Source: Ditylenchus dipsaci (Eukaryota; Nematoda; Chromadorea; Rhabditida; Anguinidae). Taken from it: DNA of 64,000 bases. Made by a program: the position numbers and the translations under genes. Under the pieces are notes generated by a model. That model was not told where the DNA came from and did no database searches. It saw only the letters and a program-made list of their open reading frames with translations. Numbering within the stretch: position 1 is the first letter of the stretch; each line of letters starts with the position of its first letter. The stretch spans positions 62,001 to 126,000 of the forward strand of contig SADC01001328.1 in NCBI GenBank assembly GCA_004194705.1, written 5' to 3'. This document shows, piece after piece, positions 1 to 10,400 of the stretch.

Positions 1-687
1 TTGGCCGCATAATAGAATAATTTGGCGGGGGAAAGTACTTGCAGCCTAAATGAAAATAGCAAATTAAAAACAAGGTCTTTACAGTTAGCGAAGGTATAAT
101 AATCGACCAGGAAGCAGCGGGAAGCTTTACAAATTTCATCTCCACAGCTATTTTTGATCCGATCCGAGTGGCATGACTGTGTTTGGGCAAGTGTTCGCAG
201 CCAAGCTAATATATGGTTTCCACCTTGCGGTCCTTTGTCAAGCTAGCTAACCTTTGCTACCCTCCCTATCTCTACTCCTCATCCATTAGCTTTCTCTTAT
301 TGTTTGGGCAGCCGAAATAGATGAGGCTAACTGGAATGCTCCTCCAAAAATGGATTTGTTGGAGGCTGCCAAACAAGGATATATGGACCCAACCTCCTCC
401 CACCACCACCGGCCATTCCTGTTGGCACGACAGAATTAGGGGAATTGGAGTTGGATATAATCCGTTTATTCTCTTTCTTCCACCCCTTTTTCCCTTTAAA
501 TACATGAGTTTGTGTTGCAGGTTTGCCTGCAGCAAAATCGATCATTGTCCGACTGAATAGCAAAGAAAAATAATTGTTTGCAGCCCTAGAAATTGCCTAT
601 GATTTTGTATGTCTAAAATATTGCATCTATTTCGCGTCCCAAAAACCTACCTGAAAAAAAATGGCGCTGCAGAAAGTGATGGCAGTA
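1..687. other. non-coding sequence, no gene seen
   Basis: Short overlapping open frames around 272-563 occur on both strands, use non-ATG starts, and show no splice context or recognisable protein family. I see no gene, RNA or repeat structure here. Confidence 0.5.
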
Positions 688-1116
688 CAGTCAAACCTCG
701 ATTTAGTGGCACCCCCTAAAATTTCGTTCCCGCCTAGGGTCCGACACTTTTTTTAACCCAATTTTCAAAATATTTCATCGATTCTGTTAGCACAGTCTGG
801 TCGCAAATATCGTAAGGATTCCGATTTTACCGATCGTTTTTTGAAAAGAAAACAAAATTTGGGTTAAAAAAGTAAAACCTCGATATAGTGGCACCCCTTT
901 TTTGAAAACAGGTGCCACTATATCGAGGTTTTACTTTTTTAACCCAAATTTTGTTTTCTTTTCAAAAAACGATCGGTAAAATCGGAATCCTTACGATATT
1001 TGCGACCAGACTGTGCTAACAGAATCGATAAAGTATTTCGAAAATTGGGTTAAAAAAGTGTCGGACCCTAGGCGGGAACGAACTTTTGGGGTTGCCACTA
1101 AATCGAGGTTTGACTG
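688..1116. mobile_element. Tc1/mariner-type foldback MITE, copy 1
   Basis: The whole element is an inverted repeat. The left arm begins CAGTCAAACCTCGATTTAG, the right arm ends with its complement, and both are flanked by TA (686-687 and 1117-1118), the target duplication of Tc1/mariner elements. The centre, near 885-930, repeats an 'AACCTCGATATAGTGGCACC' motif in both directions. It has no coding capacity, so it would need a transposase in trans. A second copy lies at 42988-43405. Confidence 0.85.
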
Positions 1117-1159
1117 TATACCATTTCAAAACAATTATTCATTATGTAGTCCTATATAG

Positions 1160-1650
1160 TTCACTATATAGTATTTGGTTACACTATATAGTATTTGGCA
1201 TGTGTCTGTCTCTGGGTGCCACTTTTGTGTTTAAGCCAAATTTTTTATTACTATTTTTTGCAAAGTTATGTTCGATATCTCACCGGAAGACTCAAGTTCA
1301 ACGTCTGAAATTTCTTTCAAACACGAACACGTATAATAAAAGCAGATTTAAAAAGCTTTTTTTTGCCATTTAAATTAAAGATGGTGAATAAGATGCTGGA
1401 TTTTGGTAGTTGTCTTGGTACAAACCCAATTTTATGCCATTTTTTGTAAAATTATGTTGTCTTTTGTAAAAGTAAAATTATGCTCTTCTAAAATTATGCT
1501 ATCTCTCCTGTTTCCTTAAGTACGAATCACCAGGAAAGTACCCGAACCACCAGGATGAGGCCCAAACCACGTGGATACCTCCCAATCACCAGGATGGGGC
1601 CGAACCACGTGGGAACAAAACTTATTCATGAGTCTAATCGTAAAAATCGG
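1160..1650. repeat. dispersed repeat beginning TATATAGTATTTGG
   Basis: The stretch from about 1180 (TATAGTATTTGGCATGTG, then a 'GCCACTTTTG' block and an 'ATATCTCACCGGA' block) resembles 31825-32200, which has the same blocks in the same order. A short piece recurs at 40915-40960. Its 3' part (1525-1620) carries several degenerate ACCACCAGGATG/ACCACGTGG units, as does 32100-32190. The class is unknown. Confidence 0.5.
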
Positions 1651-1689
1651 AAGGATTCCGATTTCACCGGTCGTTTTTATAAATGGCAC

Positions 1690-2265
1690 AAGTTTTGCCA
1701 AAAATTAACCACTTCCCTCGATTTAGTGGCTAGGGAAAAGTTTGAAAAAACGAACATTGCCAAACGTATGTTTTGCCGAAACGAAAATTGCCAAATCTCA
1801 TTTCGCCAAAACCAAATTTGCCAAATTGAAATTTGTCAAGAGTAGGTTTTGCCTAAAAATTTGTTGAGAAAACTGTTTAAAGGACCATAGCCATCGCCGA
1901 CAACGAGAATTTCAACTGTTTGAATTCGCGCGGGACAGTTCTCTTTCGTCTTTCATTGTACTCTTTTGAGTCATTCGTAGCAAGTAAAAAGCGTACAGTG
2001 CCAGACGGAATAGAACTGTCTCGCGAAAATTTAAACCTCTAAAATTCTTGTTGTCGGCGATGGCTATGGTCCTTTAAAGTGACATCCATGTTTGGCAAAC
2101 TTTATATTGCCAAATGTCGATTCGGTAAGTTGCTTTTTGGCGAATTTCGATTGGGCAGTTTTCGTTTTGGCAATATTAGGTTTGGCGAATTTCGTTTCTG
2201 GCAAGTTTCCCCTCGACGATTTAGTGAACCATTATTTTTAAAAAGGGTTCATTAAATCGAGAGGC
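1690..2265. repeat. foldback with TTGCCAAA/TTTGGCAA-rich arms, split by a nested element
   Basis: 1735-1850 holds many variants of TTGCCAAA and TTTCGCC, and 2087-2215 holds the complementary series. The outer ends (CCCTCGATTTAGTGG near 1712 and ATTAAATCGAGAGG near 2255) are also complementary. The element at 1881-2073 sits in the middle, so this is an older foldback with a younger insertion. Related TTTGGCAAA units occur at 24985-25045. Confidence 0.5.
1881..2073. mobile_element. TTAA-flanked hairpin MITE (AGGACCAT ends)
   Basis: AGGACCATAGCCATCGCCGA on the left is matched by its exact complement on the right, and both ends are bordered by TTAA (1877-1880, 2074-2077), giving TTTAAAGG...CCTTTAAA. 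Both arms also contain AGAATTT/TTGTCGGCGA. It is non-coding. The layout matches what I know of the PALTTTAAA-type palindromic repeats of Caenorhabditis. Relatives lie at 5048, 14688, 38089 and 61603. Confidence 0.75.
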
Positions 2266-2503
2266 GCATGTCTTCTCAACAAAATCAGAATCCTTTCCAG
2301 ACTAAGTTGACCAATCATGTTTGGTAAAAGACTTGAAAAAAATTTAAAAAAAAAGTATCGAACATTAAACGGGAACGAAATCATTAGATCGAGAGTAAAT
2401 TGAAGCCCCTCTCGAAAAGAGACGAAATAAACCCAATATGTGATTTTTAAATGTTGCTAAAGCCTCACCAAAATTTTATTTTGATGGAACCAAACCTTGT
2501 AAA

Positions 2504-2592
2504 TAGGGTTGTCGACTCGACGCGTCGAATTCGACTTTTCACGTCGAAAAGTCGAAAATTTTCGACTTTCGACACTCGACTCGACTACCCTA
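2504..2592. mobile_element. 89-bp hAT-type MITE with perfect 8-bp TSD
   Basis: TAGGGTTGTCGACTCGACG on the left and CTCGACTCGACTACCCTA on the right form terminal inverted repeats. The 8 bases CTTGTAAA occur directly before (2496-2503) and directly after (2593-2600). An 8-bp duplication is the hallmark of hAT elements. The interior is made of TCGAC/GTCGA units. Confidence 0.8.
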
Positions 2593-4477
2593 CTTGTAAA
2601 CATAGGATTAATTTTCTTAACAATTATTTACTTCGATCCTTAATAAATGACTGTACAACTAGATGGTACACTATTATAAGAGACTGTCAACAGACATGCA
2701 TCTCTATCTCCATGTCCCCTTACAGCCCATATTTAAGTGTGGTCATTATGCGGCAAAAAGAAATTAGGGAGTCTTGGGACACCCATTTTCTTCTCTTTGT
2801 TTCTTGTTGCATGGGCTCATGGTGGGGATGTATTTTATGCACATTTTTCTCTAATTACTCCCTTCATTGGGCCAACGACTCAGACGGCCCAACAAGGATG
2901 AAACTAGGGGCTGAGGACAATCCCATTGAACAATTCTTGTCCTTCCCCTATCCATTTTTTGGTCTTTCCTATTGTTTCGTGCACAAGTTTATGCCTTTGT
3001 AGTGGGTGAATAGCGGATGTGCACCAAAAAGGAACATCACAAAATTTTGACTTGATCATTTTATCAAAAATGTTTGTTCCTAAAAACCCGAAAAAGTTCG
3101 AATATGATGCTGAGCAATAATCACTTGATTATTTCAATCAACCTCAACAAAAAAAAACTTTATTTCGGTTGGCAATTAATGATCACCTTAGACTGTAAGT
3201 ACTCGACTCAAGAACAATTTGACTTGCGATGTTTTTTTAGCACATTTTTTAAACTTATCAAAAAGTCTAAATTTTTTTTAAGAATCCATTTTTACGACTA
3301 AAATATCCTCATGAATCAAAACTCCTTGAGATCTGGTCAAAATTGTTCTCAGTGTTGAGGTGTAATCGAAACACGCTGAGAGGATTATGTGGGTGTTTCC
3401 CAAAATAATAAAAAGCGCCGCCCCCTCCGCCGAGGGTTTTCAAAAACGAGAGCCGCTGCCACCGGCATTTTCGAAATTTCGCCGCCTCCGCCGACGGAGC
3501 GCCGGACGTTGGCGCTCCAAAATTGCTAATTTTACCCGGCGGGCGCGTATGCTGAGAGTATGCTGAGAGGTCCCAATCTTATGGGTATCCGACTGTTTGA
3601 AAAGCACAAAAATAAGCATAACAACAAGGCGAAAGCAACTACTGATTTCCAATAAGTTTCAAAATGATTTTACTTAAAAAATGAAATAAACTTGTACTTG
3701 GGTTTCAGTATTGAAGAATTAATAAAAACTTGCAATAAAATTATATTTCTGAAACCTAACAAAAAGTCAATTGTATTTTTTATAAATAAAAAATTTTTTC
3801 GAACCCATCAGGAAATGATAGCCGAATTAGGGTTGTTGCAGGACTTTTCCGACAGTCGGGCAGTTGACCCAAATTGGGTCACTCAAAGGCAAATATTTTA
3901 TAGCAGAACTTCACAGATTCGCATTTAGGAAAACATTTCAAATCGGCAATACCCTTTTTACCAAATTCTTTTTGTACCAAATTTACCCTTTTTGTGCTAA
4001 ATTTCCTTTTGCCTTTTACTCTTTAATTTTTTAACTTTTTGCACAAACTGGTGACACCAACATGTAGCCCTACGGTTCTAGCTTCTAACAAAACATAAGT
4101 TTTCGCGAGATATTTTCAATATGTTTAACAAAAAATCAAAAGTGTGGACTAACTTGCTTTTTTGACCTGCTCCATACTTTCAAGTTTTTGTGAAACATTT
4201 TGAAAATATGTTATTTGTCTACTAAGAACTTCTATTCTTTTATTTACTGTCTATATCGCAGCCTGTCAATTTTTTGCGACTTTATATTAGTAAATGACTA
4301 AGTGGCGATCTGAGGGGAACACCAGTTGCGATATATTTTTTTCGGTTATTAAAATTGAGTATAAGTATTTTATAAATGCCGAGTCTATAATCCTAACACT
4401 TCTAACTAACATTCTTGTGAGTCCTCTCATTCCCGTTACCACAATTCATCTTCAATTTACTCAATTTTATTTTGTAG
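2593..4477. other. non-coding region upstream of the liprin-beta exons
   Basis: There is a GC-rich CCGCC/GGCGG cluster at 3410-3545 in otherwise AT-rich DNA. The open frame at 2451-3002 crosses the MITE at 2504 and resembles no protein I know. Earlier 5' exons or the promoter of liprin-beta may lie here but cannot be placed. Confidence 0.4.
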
Positions 4478-7400
4478 AGTCCCTCTCCGTCCATGGTTTC
4501 CACAGTTAGCTGTCCGGAATACCCTGAACTACAAGAAAAGTTGCACAAATTGGCCATGGCTCGCGATACTCTGTCCATGCAGGTAGCTTGGACCAATTTT
4601 ATCAAGTGATTGTCCATGACACAACAGTGTTGTTTCAGGTGACAGTGCTAAATGATCAAGTGGGCCTACAGAAAGAGAAAATCCGAGACTTGGAAGCACT
4701 TTTAGAGAGCAAGCGCAACCCCTACCCCTATGAAATGCTTTCCGAGGTGAATTTGAAATGTTATAACATACATCAAAGGTAATAACGTCTCATGCGGTCA
4801 CTTTTAAATTGACATGAAGCACAGACCATAGTTAGACCGCCAGCAGCACCCCTTCGGTGGCATGATCATTTTAAAAAACCATGACCGCTGGGGTTACCGT
4901 CGCATCTATGGCACGGATAAAATAATTAAAACTGGCATTATTCGTCACGTAGCAGAGCACTTGACCTTTTACTATTTATTGCAAAGTTACCTAATACAAG
5001 TCTATGGGTTACAAATATTATTGCGCAAGTCTTGCCAAGCCGCTTAAAGGGGCATGCTCGCGCCCGATGGAATAATTCTTGCATTTTAAATTGGCGGGTA
5101 CCAGGCACGCCAGAGATTTGAATTTCAAAATCAAATTTTGAAATCATTTTGAGTTCTGTGCTTTGATTTTTCGTGACTTGTCGGTGATTTTTGCTCTCAT
5201 TTTACGCTTGATTTTCTTACTGACTGACTGTTTTGGTTTTAGCGTCGAAGAGTCTCGTGTGCTCAGGTGGTCATTCTCGCGCATGCTCCGGTTCTTCTCT
5301 CGATCTTGCTGTTTGTATTAGATAAGTTTTATTTATTTTCTGTGCCGTCATTTGCTTTTCCCTTGTTCTCTTTTTCAGGTGTCTATTTGGAGGCCTCAAG
5401 AAAAAAGATGAATGTGGGTAGGCTCTTATAAGGTAGTTCACTTGACTTTTTTATGTCGTCAGCAGTAGTTTCTGTTTATGATTTTAGGTTCTTTCCTCAG
5501 GTATTATTAGACGTTTTTATACAAATCACGCTGCGACTACATATATCCTGTCAAAGTCCCTTATAAAAGTAAATAAATATACAGTCCACTCTCGATACAG
5601 TGTATATCGAGGGTTACACAATATCGAGGGCACACTGTAAGCCAGTTTGGCTCAGAGCTGACTAAATGAGGTTGAAAAAATATACATTGTATCGAGATCT
5701 ACACTATATCGAGGGTACACTGTATCGAGAGTTGACTGTAGCAGGCAACTATTTACGTAGTGATTTTTGACTTTGTCAGCCTGTATGCGGTTGAAGTGTC
5801 ACTTTCTATGTGCCTTCGTGCTCCATTCCATGGCAGTATGGCTAGGCCCTTGTAACATATCTGTCGGAGCGCGTCAACTTCTCTGAAGAGGCTGCCTAGC
5901 GAAAGTGTTCATTCCGCTGGGCTTTTTACCGCTAATTTTCAGGTTCAATCGACAATTGGGACCACATCTTTACGTCTTGCATCTTTGTCTCGTATGGTCT
6001 AGCCCGAAAGTTGCTTGGTTCTTGGCATTTGTAAAGTCCGCTAAAAACACACACCTTCGGACATGAGAATGTAAAAGTTGTTGCAAACACGAAAAATGTG
6101 GGCAAAACTTTGAGTTACAAGAAAGTGCGGACTGGATGTAGGGCGGTTATGGTAACCTAAAAATTTTATCGACTGGCCTAACACTGCCGCATTACAACAC
6201 TGCCGTCCAATATCTTCTTTACGTCAAAGGATTCCTCTTTCACTTCTTTCTTCGATTTTCACGTTAATAATTTTAGATCACCAAATAATCTTTTCATCAG
6301 TTAGACCCGCTATCAGACCCACTTTTACTTTGGTCTCCCTGTTTTTTTGGCTTAGGTGCGATTTCAGAGAAAATTTTAGCGAAAAAAATACTTCAACTTT
6401 GACTCTATGAACAAATTAGAGCAGGAGTACTCTCAATCGGGAGTGCTGAACGAGCCACACAGACCAAAACATACCTGACTAATTGATGGATACAGAAAAT
6501 GGAAGGAAAACACACTGATCAATTCGATTACTGCGGCAAAAAGGGTATGATTGTTTCGCTCCCAACGCAGGTGGAAGTTATATCACCTGTTGTATTTCAG
6601 TTGAAATGAAACCGGTAACATTCTGACTGCCGGAGGAAACAACCGTTTGTAATCTGGAAGAGAAAATAGGGGATAGAGGTCTTCTGCTGAAATGGTACCC
6701 CATTATCATTGCTAATAATCCTGACACCAAGCGGACTCGTGTTCGTCTGACTTCTGGAGCCAAAAAAAGATCCCGACAGCTAACCATACTCTGATCGGTA
6801 ATATTGATAATTCAGCATATTCAAATATCCTGTTTTCTAAGAACCGTCGCTGTTGATGGTTGTACGGATAGACTCTCCTAAAAGTTATAGAGGCATACCA
6901 CTAGACGACGAAAAGCGCAATTGATGGATTGGTTCATGGTATGAACCTAGTGGAGCATCCTGACGATAATCGTAATTCAGGAGCGGGAACGGAAAGTTAC
7001 AGGAAAGAGTACATTTTGACTACTTTTAAAGGGAAAAAGATCTTTCATCCAGTGCTTATTACCACTTTGAAGTAAAAAAAAATACTTTGACTAATATGTT
7101 AAAAAAACAATTTGGGTTCCAAGAAAAGTACAAATCTATTTAAAAAGTACAAATCCCACCCCTGAGGTAATCATCAGCATATTGAGCATCCGTCATATGT
7201 CAAGCTAAGAACAAGTTCTGAACGGTAGCATCGAGCTGAAAGAATTCATGGAGACAAGCCAGAAAAAATACCAAGAAAGATCAATTTGTAGTAATCATGA
7301 CCCAGCTGATTGTTGTTATATGCAATGGAAAGCGTTGTTGATGAATGAATTAGACTGTTGTCTAATCGTCTTCTATATGTGAGCTGCTACGAAAATGCTA

Positions 7401-10400
7401 CGAAGCCCCAATTGTCAATTGAACCTGAAAATTAGCGGTAAAAAGCCCAGCGGAATGAACACTTTCGCTAGGCAGCCTCTTCAGAGAAGTTGACGCGCTC
7501 CGACAGATATGTTACAAGGGCCTAGCCATACTGCCATGGAATGGAGCACGAAGGCACATAGAAAGTGACACTTCAACCGCATACAGGCTGACAAAGTCAA
7601 AAATCACTACGTAAATAGTTGCCTGCTACAGTCAACTCTCGATACAGTGTACCCTCGATATAGTGTAGATCTCGATACAATGTATATTTTTTCAACCTCA
7701 TTTAGTCAGCTCTGAGCCAAACTGGCTTACAGTGTGCCCTCGATATTGTGTAACCCTCGATATACACTGTATCGAGAGTGGACTGTATATTTATTTACTT
7801 TTATAAGGGACTTTGACAGGATATATGTAGTCGCAGCGTGATTTGTATAAAAACGTCTAATAATACCTGAGGAAAGAACCTAAAATCATAAACAGAAACT
7901 ACTGCTGACGACATAAAAAAGTCAAGTGAACTACCTTATAAGAGCCTACCCACATTCATCTTTTTTTCTTGAGGCCTCCAAATAGACACCTGAAAAAGAG
8001 AACAAGGGAAAGCAAATGACGGCACAGAAAATAAATAAAACTTATCTAATACAAACAGCAAGATCGAGAGAAGACCGGAGCATGCGCGAGAATGACCACC
8101 TGAGCACACGAGACTCTTCGACGCTAAAACCAAAACAGTCAGTCAGTAAGAAAATCAAGCGTAAAATGAGAGCAAAAATCACCGACAAGTCACGAAAAAT
8201 CAAAGCACAGAACTCAAAATGATTTCAAAATTTGATTTTGAAATTCAAATCTCTGGCGTGCCTGGTACCCGCCAATTTAAAATGCAAGAATTATTCCATC
8301 GGGCGCGAGCATGCCCCTTTAAACAACTTAAGTCATAAAAATAACAGCTGAGCAATCAAGAAAATTTCAGTTTTTGATATTAAAAGAGCAGGAATTAAAA
8401 ATATAGTTGTAAATAAAATCATCAATTTCAGCAGTCAATAATGGCACATGAAAACAACAAATCGCATTTGATGAACGAGATCTGTGACCTCAAAAACAAG
8501 TTTTCCTTCTTGGAAAAAGAAAAATCTGATGCAGAGCGAAAATTGACTCTTTCGCATGTGAGTAAAAAATTTCATTTGGCTAATGTAGGACGTATGTAGG
8601 ACCTTACCATAATTTTTGATAACAGATAGTTTACGGTGGAAATTATTTTCGGCAACTGGACAAAAACACACATGCTGTTTTCTGGTTGGAAAATATTAGA
8701 ATACAACGACACCTTGCAGCCAACTTATTTTTTTTGTTGAGAAAATTTTGTCAAGTTGTTTGGATTACGTGTTTAAGACAAATTGCGCTAGCTTAACCAG
8801 CTCCCAAGACTCCGCAAACACGAATATGATGTTATCTCCTCGATCTGATCACTCCCCGTGGGGGGGATTCTATACTCAAGCCAAAATCTTTATTGGTATC
8901 AAATTAAAAAACTCACAGTAATGGGCCAAAATCGAATTACGGAATTCCATGCAATCCTCGCCGGCTGTTAAAGTCATCAGTTATTTGATTTTTGAATATA
9001 TTTTTGGCTTTCAGAATGAGATTGAAAGACTGAGCCAATCCATGATCAACATGCAGATGGCTGCTGCTACTCCACACAGTCCTTCCAACTTCTCAATGCC
9101 TGTGAATGCAGCACCTCCACCTACTCGGATGCTCAATAGCCCCAGTGTAAATGGCTCAAGTAATTGTCTAGCTTAAACTTAACCTTTTTAAAAATGTTGT
9201 TTACAGACATGGAGATGGAGAAATTACGAGAGACTGTGCAGAAGCTTATTGCCGACAATGCTCAAAAGGTATTTTTGATTACAAACTAATATTATGGACT
9301 TTCTATAAATTGCGGCTTGCAGAACATGGAGATCAGCTCACTCAGAAATGCACTGGACGAACAGGTCAGATCGGTGCGAGATTTCGACAGCTTTACTTCT
9401 GCCGGCTATGAAAGCAATTCACAGAGATCATCAGTTGGAGCAGCACCTACTCCTCTACTCAATGTGACACAACAACCTACTATGGACATCAACGCTCAGC
9501 TGAGAAAGTTGTTGATTGTGAGTTCAGATTTAATACACAGAGTCACATAACCATTATATGGCTTCGAATGTAGTCAGCATAAAATAATCGTCAGTCAAAA
9601 CGGCTAATTTTGGCACTTGTGCAAATCGGGACGGGGGGGGGGTGTGATTCCTTGTTATTATTAACTGTGAATAGTATTTTTAAGTCTCCTAAGTAATTTT
9701 TTTACGCCAAAAACGATCAAAAAAGTTGTTTTCTAACATTTACTTTACTAAAAGAAGCGTTCTCGCAAAAAAACTTACCAAAAATTTGTCTGTTCACAGT
9801 TAATATAGTAAGCTCCCGAAGTGCACAAGAGGGTTTTTATGAAAAATTGAACAACCACCTTGATATAAAAATAATAATAATAAAAAACTGCCCCAGCCCC
9901 CGTTTATTGAGTTTTGACTGTATAGTTGTTTTGATACTCAAAGCTATTTTTCATCAATATTCTAAATTTTTAAGCTACCTCTTATTTCAGGAGGATATGA
10001 AAGAAAACATAGCACATTCCTCATCCTACCCCACCAGTTTGTGTAACAGTATGTCCTCCCATCAATTGCCACCGCACCAACCTCCTTCAGAGCTTGGCAA
10101 AAACCCACATTGGTAGGCACAGCGAGAGGGTACTATGGAATAGGCATGCAACCATCGAACTCCTACACTTCTGCCCTTTCTTCTGCAGCCAGTCTCCCGC
10201 CCATCTGGAACAATGGTTCAGCAAGAGTCTATCCTCCCAATATGTACAATGCCCACCAACCTATGTTTGCTTCTGGAGCACCAACTATGATGCCCACCCT
10301 GCCTCCTGCATTCAATATGGCAAATGTTTCTAGGTCGGTGTGACCAACTTATTTCCTTACAATATACCCAACAAATTGTCAAATACCAAGTTGGCCAGAA

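Larger units (their letters stand above)
5048..8318. mobile_element. 3.27-kb foldback transposon in a liprin-beta intron, TTAA-flanked
   Basis: The left arm (5048-5960) and right arm (7407-8318) are near-identical inverted copies of about 912 bp. They start AGGGGCATGCTCGCGCCC and end with its complement, flanked by TTAA on both sides (5044-5047, 8319-8322). Each arm contains a 157-bp Tc1-type MITE at the mirrored position. The central 1.45 kb (5961-7406) is unique and resembles no transposase I can identify; the longest frames there are short. The ends match the smaller TTTAAAGG hairpins, so this may be the long member of that family. Confidence 0.8.

Noticed and set aside
272..563. Three overlapping open frames on both strands near the left edge
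   Set aside because: They lack ATG starts in part, overlap each other on opposite strands and resemble no family.
6578..6787. Open frame in the centre of the 3.3-kb foldback as its transposase
   Set aside because: Only 69 codons, no DDE-type motif, and no continuation in neighbouring frames.
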